Part shown: positions 56,663-64,000 of the stretch, one piece after another
Layout: each line of letters opens with the position of its first letter
Position numbering within the stretch: position 1 is the stretch's first letter
Notes under the pieces: generated by a model
The model's database searches: none
The model's input: only the letters and a program-made list of their open reading frames with translations
What the model was told of the DNA's origin: nothing
Assembly (NCBI RefSeq): GCF_000002985.6
Contig: NC_003283.11
Location: forward strand, 19,841,501 to 19,905,500
Direction: 5' to 3'
Origin: Caenorhabditis elegans
Taxonomy: Eukaryota; Nematoda; Chromadorea; Rhabditida; Rhabditidae
DNA length: 64,000 nucleotides
Program-made: the position numbers and the translations under genes

Positions 56663-59600
56663 TTATCGAAGAGTGACGCCGAATGAGGAGGCCAATGATT
56701 GTTCGATTTGTTTATGGATGACGTTCACCTGAAAAAAAAGTATATTAATTTTTTGTGGTTTTTTCGGGAATAAAGAACTTTAAACTTAGGTACTTTAAAT
56801 TAATATGCGACGTATTGTTAATTATTTCGTATGGTGTACAAAATATTTTTTTAAAGTTGAGTTTGAAGGTTTTTTTCATAATGTTTATTATCACTTATTA
56901 ACGTTTGTTTATATAAAAAATACGTATAGTGTTTAATAATACTATAATATTATATAACTAACACAAAAATTACTTTCAACTTTTTTCGAGGAATTCAAAT
57001 TTATTAACAGTAACATAATATGAACATACATACTGTAAAGTAATTTTTAAAAATTTCAGTTTTTCCAAAAATTACATTACTCTTAACGCTATAATAGGTT
57101 CAAAACTGCCAATAGTGCATATTATTAATGCCAATACTATCACATTATGGTTTGCTAAAGACTACGTATTAGAAAAACGCCATAAGATAGATAATGATAA
57201 ACTGAATAGCAGTGTTGAAAAAAAAACATTATACATGAAATATATATATATAACGATATATTATAAAATTAAAGTACACGTAGTATCATTATGCTTAATC
57301 AAACTTTTTTGGGTGAAAATTAAGAAATTAACTCTATATCGATGTAATATATGCGTCGGAATTAAAAAATCGCGCCTAATTTCAAGAATTTTCAAAACTA
57401 AATTCCAGTGACACATTATTACACTAATCCACGTTTTAAATGGGATATTTGAAAGAAGTTGCTCTCAGCTAGAGATAATAAAATGGTGTGCAAGTGACAC
57501 ATTATGATCGAGTGGATAGTAGAGTAATGGATAAAGGGAAGCGATGTATATTATTAATATATTAATTTCTACATGTATTACAAAGTGTCAGATTCATTAG
57601 GCTGAAAAAGTAAGGGATACATAATTTTTATGAATGAAATCGAAAAATTCTTCCTTAGAACTTCCCAATAAAATACATAAGTGAACATTAATTTTTGAAT
57701 TTCCTACACATTATTATAGTGTAATGAAAGGAAACTACTTTTCAGAGTCAGAAAACGATACAAATTTCGTATTTTTTGGAACATCACGAAGAAAAGGTGA
57801 TTAACTAATTCGATATGCCACTTATACACTAAATTTTCAGGATTTTCTGAAAATGCATGTCTCGGCGTGGATTTAATAAAACATTGTGTTGATTTCCAAA
57901 AATCAAAATTTATAAATGAGGGAGGAGGCAAGAAATGAGACGATAGAAGTAGATAAAGACATCGGAATGGGGAAAATTCGGACATTCGGGATGACGAACG
58001 GCATTTTTAAGCACTCCAACCAATCAATACTGGAAGATCAAGACCATGTCAAAAAATCGACCGTTGAAATCCTGATGCCCGCATATGTAATTGGAGGCCC
58101 CATAAGAAGTATTCGAGTGGATAAGGATCGACTTTTTGTACTAGGAATGAAGAACCACCCGGAAGTCATTGATCTTACCCAGATGAGCCACGGTACAAGC
58201 CTGATTCTCGAGAAAATCATGTCCGGAAATCGCTACTACACCACACAAATCTCGATGAATCAGGCTGCCGAGCTGTGTCACGTGGCACACGAGCTGAAAC
58301 TCGTGAATCTTCTGAAGCTGGTGGAGATGGATATGATCAGGCGTCCGTCTACATCGATGAAGCACGCCGTCGATGCTCTCGTTTTGGCGTTGAAGTTTGG
58401 AATGCTGGAGGCTGTGAACAAGTTGATCGATGAGATTATTTTCGAGTTTTTCAACGGCCTCGGGCTCGTCGGGTACTGTAAGAGCTCGACGGCGCTGGAA
58501 ATGATTTTTGATAAGAACGAGATGATGTTGAAAGAGGAGATTGAAGTTGGACGGTTAAATTCAGAATGGAATGAGCCGTTGCCTGTTGGCCAAGAAGTCG
58601 TCCCGTCGTTGCCACGTGGAAATAATGCTCAGATCCCGAGAATCATGCTTAATGTGGCTAAGGAAAGAATTCGTAGCCTGGTGGCCCGCCCGATTAACTC
58701 GGTCAAAAATGGATTTGCGTGGATTTCGGCACAAAATTTGAGACGCCGTGGACCACGGAACCATCAAGATTTCCCGAATTTTCCGGATTGAAAAATCAAT
58801 AAAAAAAAATATTTTACAGGAAACTGCAATACGTATTTGTATACTGAATAATCACAATCACTGCTAATTATGCATATATCCATATATGCATACAAATCTT
58901 ATGCAATTCTAACAGTCTCGAATAAAAACTATTGATACAGCATAGATATGGAAATTGAAACTTTTTGAATAGAAATTACACTAGAATATTAGATAACATA
59001 TAAAATTGTATAGGAACTACTTTTTTCAGTGTCAGAAAAAAGGTACAAATTCCATATTTTTTGGAACATCACGAATAAAAGGTGATTAACTAATTCGATA
59101 TGTCACTTACATAATATATTTGTAAGATGTATACTAAAAATAGTGTCTAGAAATTGAATAAAGTTCGAGAAAAGACTACTTCTTAAACGACAAACTCATT
59201 ATGACGGGCTAATATTGAATTAAAAAATTCGCGATAATGTATAAAAAATGCTTTCGCATAGATGCTAAGTTAATTCAAATTTCGCCATCGTTTTTTCGGA
59301 TTTTTATATATTTTTAATGCTTTTAGGTATAAAAATAAGACATACTATAAAAAACTCTAAAATTTTCACAATGGTCAGAAAAAAGATAGACAAATTGCAT
59401 ATTTTTTGGAACATCACGAAGAAAATATGATGATTACCTAAAATTTGATATGTCACTTTTAAACTAAAATTAAAAATTTTGTGGAAAATTTTAGGATTCG
59501 AATTTTAGGATTAAACTAAAAGTTACAGGTTGATTTTTGGAAAAATTACCGGAAATTCAAATTTTCTGAGAAAGCCTTTTGGGATCAATTTTAAATGTTT

Positions 59601-62600
59601 TTCATAATTTTCAAAGCATTTTCTCAAGTTTTAGCCAATTTTCAGGGTTTTTTTTTTCAGTTTTTGGCTAATTTTGGGTGCTTTTCACCCATTTTTTCAT
59701 CATTTTTCTCGGTTTTTCAGTGCTCTTCGTATTACCTCCTCCTTGGTAAGTGCTCTTTCATGACTTCTATAGACAATTCGATATGTCTGACTCTTCTTTT
59801 CCTTCTTCTTATTCTCAAATTCATCGGTGAGCTTCACTTGCTCGACGAGCTCTCCACCGACAGTTCGAATTGTATCATATACATCAGAAGTCATATCGTT
59901 AAATTGTACTGTGCTCGGCAAAAAGAACGATATGTCGAAGATTACCTGCAAAAAGATTGAACATTTTTGGGCGCTGCACTAGACTACAAACTACAAAAAA
60001 AGAGGAAAATTAGCGGGAAATTTGGAAAAATTGAATTTTATCGATTTTTTGGAAAACTTGTTGAGTTAAAAATGAAAATTTGGGCATAGCTTCCGCATCT
60101 CCGGTGGCAAATGCGCTCTATCGCGAATTGTTGGTAAAAAACGCGGTATTTATTGCATTTTCAGCCGAGAATACCGGATTTGTACCACCAATTCGAGTAG
60201 AGGCACAGAAGCCACAAAAAAGTTCAATTGTTAGGCTTAAAGGCCTGAAACTAGGCTTCCGGGCCTGAATTTTCAGATTTTCACAGCTAAAAGCCTGATC
60301 GGAGCACAAAAATTATGATTTTATAGGTTGAAGGGGCTCAAAATTAGGCTTAGAAGCGTCAAAAAATAAACTTATTGATTTTTCTGGAAATTTATTGATT
60401 TTTCTGGAAATTTATCAATTTTTCTGGAATTTTATTGATGTTTCTGGAAATTTTTTAATTTTTCTGAAATTTTATTGATTTTTCTGGGAATTTATCGATT
60501 TTTCTGGAAAATTATCGATTTTTCTGGAAATTTATTGATTTTTCTGGAAATTTATTGATTTTTTCGGAAATTTATTGATTTTTTCGGAAATTTATTGATT
60601 TTTTCGGAAATTTATTGATTTCCAGCAAGTTTTCAAATTACCTGCGGATGAGCACTAATCTGCTTATACTTAACATCCTCTCCGGGCATTTTTCCTGCAA
60701 ATTGTGACAAGAATCCAGTGTCTTTTGACCAGAACAGTCTGAAAAATGGGATTTTTGAGATTTTTTACTTAAAAATTCGAATTCTCCGCGGAAAATTACC
60801 CCCTAACCGCAATTTTCAGCGTTTTAGCGCAATTTTCCGTCAAATCAGGTGCCAGGGTCCGCAAACGCCAGGCTACAGTAAGCCGAAACACCAAATTTGA
60901 CGGAAAATTGCACTAAATGGCTGAAAATCAAGATGTAGGGGTAATTTTGCGCGGGGAATTCGAATTTTTCACTTAAAATCAGAGTTTTCAAAGTCTACCT
61001 AATATCCGGAATTCCATAGAGCACCATTGCAATTCTCTCCAGCCCTATACCGAATGCCCAACCAATTTTGTCAGTTACTCCGGCGGATTCGAGCAATTTT
61101 TGCTCCATAATTCCACAACCGAGCACTTCAAGCCATTGCCCGTTGTAGAAAACCTGAAAAATTGGATTTTTCGGGGGTCTAAACATGAAAATTTTGAAAT
61201 TTCAAGTTAAAATTCAGATTCTCCGTGCAAAATTGCCCCTAAACCCAGATTTTTAGAGGTTTAGTGCAATTTCGCGTCAAATCTGGTGTTTTGGGTTACT
61301 GTAGCGCGGTGTTTGCGGACCATGGCACCTGATTTTACGGGATTTTGCACTAGAGGGCTGAAAAATTGGGCGGTATGGGTAATTTGGCATGGAGAATCTG
61401 AAAATCAACTCGAAATTTCAAAATTTAGAGTTTTGGAACAAGTTTTTCAGTGAAAATTTGAAAATTTTTAGAAAATTATGAATTTTCACCACTTCAGGCC
61501 AGAATTCTCGTTCTGAAACTATTGAAATCGGTTTCTCCGTACCAAATTACCCTTGAATCCCAATTTTCAGAGTTTTTGTGCAAAATTCCGTCAAATCAGG
61601 TGTCAAGTCCGCAAACACCGCGCTACAGTAACCCAAAACACCAGATTTGACGGAATTTTGCATTAAAACTCTGAAAATCGGGGGTTAGGGGTAATTTGGC
61701 ATGGAGAATCTGAAAATCAACTCGGAAATTGGAAAATTTTAATTTTCGCCAAAGTTTTTTTTGGTGAAAATTTGAAAATAGTCAGGAAAATATTGATTTT
61801 TACAATTTCAGGCTGGAATTCTTGTTTTGAAACTATTGAATTCGCTTTGCCCATCGCAAATAACCCCTAAACCCACAATTTTCAGCGTTTTAGTGCAAAA
61901 TTCCGTCAAATCTGGTGTTTTGGGTTACTGTAGCCCGGTGTTTGCGGACTTGGCACCAGATTTGAAAGGATTATGCACTAGAGGGCTGAAAAATTGGGGT
62001 GATGGGTAATTTGCAGTGGGGAATTCGAATTTTTTGATTTCAGAGCGAAAAAATTCAACCGAACTGCAGAAAATTTGAGATTTTTCCTTCAAAATCTCAG
62101 AAAAAACGTTCATCTTTTTGGCAAAATTGTCGTCGCGATTTTCGAGTTTCTCGTGCAAAACTACCTCTGGGCTCCGATGATTTTCAGCGCAATAGTGCAA
62201 TTTTTCGTCAAATCAGGTGCCAGGGTCCGCAAACACCGCGCTACAGTAACCCAGGGCACCAGATTTGACGAAATTTCGCACTAAAACGCTGAAAAATGGG
62301 GGTAGGGGTATTTTGCGGCGAGGAATTCGAATTTCTCACTTAATAATCGAAAATTGCAAATTGGAACCGTGAAAATCCAATTTGTCTTAAAATCCTATGC
62401 TCAAAAGTCTATAAAACCGAGCTCCAATTTCGAAATCTTAAAATTTGAATTCGATTTTCAGATTCCCCATGCAATTTTACCCCTGACCCCCGACTTTCAG
62501 CGCAATTGTGCAATTTTGCGTCATATCAGGTTTCAAGTCCGCAAACACCGCGCTACAGTAACCCCAGAGACACCAGATTTGATGCAAAATTGCACTAAAA

Positions 62601-63769
62601 CGCTGAAAAATTGGGGGGTTAGGGGTAATTTGCGGCGGGGAATTCGAATTTTTTGGTAAAAAATTGCCATTTTCAGATTTTCCTGTCGAAAATGGGGATT
62701 TTTCCGCCCGCACCTCCAACTCCCACGAGGGATGTGTAAACGGGAAATATGCATCAACCCATCGTTTTTCGGCGTCTTTTCCGAAAAGTTCATCACAAAG
62801 ATTTTCGAGAAACTGTTTCAGTTGAATTTCGGCGGCTTTCGTCGCGTCCAACGTGTGTTTTTCCTGTTTTTCAGGGGACCTCTCCGTGGCCGCGGAGGCG
62901 GCCGTGGAAAAAAGTTCGGCCACATTTTTTCCGTCCGGCTTTTTGCCGAGTAGTTCGTCTTTCGAGTAGAGCCGAACACCTTCGATCTGCAAAAAATCAA
63001 AATTTGATTTGCAAATTTTCACACAAGTTTTTGAGTTAAAAATGAAAATTTGGGCATAGCTTCCGCATCTCCGGTGGCAAATGCGCTCTATCGCGAATTG
63101 TTGGTAAAAAACGCGGTATTTATTGCATTTTCAGCCGAGAATACCGGATTTGTACCACCAATTCGAGTAGAGGCACAGAAGCCACAAAAAAGTTCAATTG
63201 TTAGGCTTAAAGGCCTGAAACTAGGCTTCCGGGCCTGAATTTTCAGATTTTCACAGCTAAAAGCCTGATCGGAGCACAAAAATTATGATTTTATAGGTTG
63301 AAGGGGTTCAAAATTAGGCTTGGCAGCGTAAAAAAAAGTTTATCGTTTTTTTTGGAAATTTATTGATTTTTTTGGGAATTTATTGATTTTTTTGGAAATT
63401 TATTGATTTTTTTGGAAATTTATTGATTTTTCTGTAATTTTATCGATTTTTCTGGAAATTTATTGATTTTCTGGAAATTTATTGATTTTCTGGAAATTTA
63501 TTGATCTTTCTGGAAATTTATTGATTTTTTCTGGAAATTTATTGATTTTTTTGGAAATTTATCGATTTTTCTGGATTTTTTTCAAATTTTCTCCATTTCG
63601 AACCTGATGGAAGCATGGATAATGTGTCCGATCGACTTCATCCCTCCGATAGACGTCTCCAATCACTAAAAACGCGTCGAGACCCGATTGCATTAAATTG
63701 TGCTGGTGAGCCGAGGTATGGGCTCGCAAGCAGTGCTCATGGTTCACGTAGTACGTATCTGAGGGACGT
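56663..63769 (-). CDS. fars-2: Mitochondrial phenylalanyl-tRNA synthetase, 5' end outside window
   Basis: Visible exons: 63604-63769, 62714-62986, 60999-61153, 60642-60738, 59736-59945, 56663-56728; about 322 residues. The enzyme charges mitochondrial tRNA-Phe. The class II core includes motif 2-like [17 protein letters not shown], the [10 protein letters not shown] block and motif 3 ([18 protein letters not shown]). The C-terminal FDX-ACB anticodon-binding domain starts at [14 protein letters not shown]. The last exon lies 3 kb from the previous one. It is supported because phase 0 joins ALTKEE to [10 protein letters not shown], matching where the family's FDX-ACB domain continues, and because exon 59736-59945 has a GTAATA donor. 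An intronless BTB-like gene on the opposite strand lies in that last intron. By family length (~450 aa) about 130 N-terminal residues, including any mitochondrial targeting sequence, are missing upstream of 63,769. The symbol is from memory. Confidence 0.9.
57732..57834. repeat. Direct repeat flanking the BTB-like gene, upstream copy
   Basis: Contains TATTTTTTGGAACATCACGA, then AAAAGGTGATTAACTAATTCGATATG. It ends ~80 bp before the BTB-like start codon. Related copies lie at 59,012-59,108 and 59,376-59,460. Confidence 0.75.
57916..58791 (+). CDS. Intronless BTB/POZ-like protein, nested in fars-2 intron
   Basis: A single 291-codon frame starts at the ATG at 57,916 and ends TGA. An AATAAA follows within 10 bp, so the gene appears complete. 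Residues ~90-150 resemble a degenerate BTB/POZ fold: [20 protein letters not shown] and [17 protein letters not shown] match the pattern of the second half of BTB domains. A helical region follows that could be BACK-like. GC content is clearly higher than the surrounding DNA. The function is unknown; many nematode BTB proteins act as CUL-3 substrate adaptors, but no direct evidence is visible here. Lack of introns, an oppositely oriented intronic position and flanking direct repeats suggest insertion of a retrocopy or a mobile segment. Confidence 0.75.
   Translation: MREEARNETIEVDKDIGMGKIRTFGMTNGIFKHSNQSILEDQDHVKKSTVEILMPAYVIGGPIRSIRVDKDRLFVLGMKNHPEVIDLTQMSHGTSLILEKIMSGNRYYTTQISMNQAAELCHVAHELKLVNLLKLVEMDMIRRPSTSMKHAVDALVLALKFGMLEAVNKLIDEIIFEFFNGLGLVGYCKSSTALEMIFDKNEMMLKEEIEVGRLNSEWNEPLPVGQEVVPSLPRGNNAQIPRIMLNVAKERIRSLVARPINSVKNGFAWISAQNLRRRGPRNHQDFPNFPD
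59012..59460. repeat. Downstream copies of the direct repeat flanking the BTB-like gene
   Basis: Two units (about 59,012-59,108 and 59,376-59,460) share TATTTTTTGGAACATCACGA and GATATGTCACTT with the upstream copy at 57,732-57,834. The first is the closer match (about 85-90% by eye). Confidence 0.7.
60030..60378. repeat. ~350-bp near-identical repeat, copy 2, fars-2 intron
   Basis: Almost identical to 55,691-56,045. It contains open frames of 62-63 codons on both strands that are conserved in all three copies (plus strand begins [20 protein letters not shown]). It runs directly into the TTATTGATTTTTCTGGAAAT minisatellite. Confidence 0.9.
60366..60625. repeat. TTATTGATTTTTCTGGAAAT minisatellite
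   Basis: About 13 units of 19-20 bp, slightly degenerate (TTCGGAAATTTATTGATT variant at the right). It is attached to repeat copy 2 and ends 17 bp before the fars-2 exon 60,642-60,738. Confidence 0.85.
60770..62660. repeat. Six palindromic ~200-bp elements in fars-2 introns
   Basis: Centres lie near 60,876, 61,297, 61,625, 61,927, 62,240 and 62,558, same family as in gly-4. They take up most of the two introns flanking the motif 3 exon. Confidence 0.88.
63030..63336. repeat. ~310-bp near-identical repeat, copy 3, fars-2 intron
   Basis: It begins at GAGTTAAAAATGAAAATTTG, lacks the GAATTTTATCGATTTTTTGG lead shared by copies 1 and 2, and ends GGCTTGGCAGCGTAAAA. Like copy 2 it is followed by a TTATTGATTTTT minisatellite. 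Confidence 0.88.
63340..63590. repeat. TTATTGATTTTTTTGGAAAT minisatellite
   Basis: About 12 units of 19-20 bp adjoining repeat copy 3, closely resembling 60,366-60,625. It ends about 15 bp before the fars-2 exon at 63,604. Confidence 0.85.
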
Positions 63770-64000
63770 CTAAAATTTTTTTTTCGATTTTTGGACTGAA
63801 ATTTGACGTTTTAGGCTTAAAATTTGGTTTTAAAACTGGTAATTTCGGATTTTTCACTACAATTTTATTTATTTTTTTCATTTTCATTAGAAAAAATGAT
63901 GCAAAGTTAAAAAAAAGGAGAAAAATTTTTAAAAAAAGGGAAAAAAAACGAAAAAAAATGAAAAAAGAATGAAAAAAAATGCAAAAAAAAAACAAAAAAA
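63770..64000. other. Intron sequence of fars-2, A/T-rich
   Basis: No exon is seen here on the minus strand upstream of 63,769. The stretch ends in an A-rich low-complexity run. The next upstream fars-2 exon must lie beyond the window. Confidence 0.6.

Noticed and set aside
57115..57411. 98-codon plus-strand open frame in the fars-2 terminal intron
   Set aside because: Low-complexity AT-rich composition, no recognisable domain and no splice or poly(A) context.
55747..63238. 62-codon frame ([16 protein letters not shown]...) in three copies as a real small-protein family
   Set aside because: The opposite strand is equally open and the copies are too similar to show codon-level selection, so it is kept as a repeat observation only.

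Overview
The window reads as a nematode genome of the Caenorhabditis type, most probably C. elegans. The evidence is AT-rich DNA, short introns with a TTTTCAG acceptor, SL1-type trans-splice acceptors 5 nt before two start codons, and dense palindromic and minisatellite repeats such as GGCGGGAAATTCAAATTT. From memory rather than a search, gly-4 beside a mitochondrial phenylalanyl-tRNA synthetase gene fits the right arm of C. elegans chromosome V (clones Y116F11B/Y60A3A). That placement is an inference. No rRNA, CRISPR or prokaryotic feature is present.

Layout. 1-4.5 kb: a seven-exon minus-strand bZIP gene. 4.5-7.1 kb: a repeat-rich divergent intergenic region. 7.1-9.4 kb: a plus-strand gene for an unrecognised, apparently helical protein. 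9.63-11.70 kb: a complete pogo-like DNA transposon whose transposase carries one in-frame stop. 12-15 kb: an orphan receptor-like exon, then the 3' end of an unrecognised minus-strand gene. 16.2-19.5 kb: a plus-strand gene for a secreted, mucin-like, probably GPI-anchored CAP/SCP-like protein. 20.2-26.5 kb: a nine-exon minus-strand glycosyltransferase family 92 gene whose introns are filled with minisatellite. 27-28 kb: a long palindrome and a tRNA-like pseudogene. 28.5-32.4 kb: a transposase-like gene with two frame breaks. 32.8-39.7 kb: palindromes, MITEs, two small coding-like fragments and a frameshifted coiled-coil pseudogene.

40.2-51.2 kb holds gly-4 (polypeptide GalNAc-transferase) on the minus strand in nine exons. 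Its largest intron contains, on the other strand, a second CAP-like gene, a paralogue of the one at 16 kb. 51-56 kb is repeats only. 56.7-63.8 kb (and beyond the window) holds fars-2 on the minus strand. Its last exon lies 3 kb from the rest, and an intronless BTB-like gene sits inside that intron on the plus strand.

Functional themes. Two Golgi-type glycosyltransferases (GT92 and gly-4) lie among two secreted CAP-like paralogues, one of which has Ser/Thr/Pro-rich repeats of the kind GalNAc-transferases modify. This is positional association only. Repeat families are strikingly partitioned. GGCGGGAAATTC arrays dominate 14-27 kb. About 30 copies of a ~200-bp palindromic element occur only from 41 kb onward, nearly all inside introns or the 5' flank of gly-4 and in fars-2 introns.

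Exon boundaries were assigned by eye from GT/AG sites, phase and protein continuity. There was no transcript or database support.
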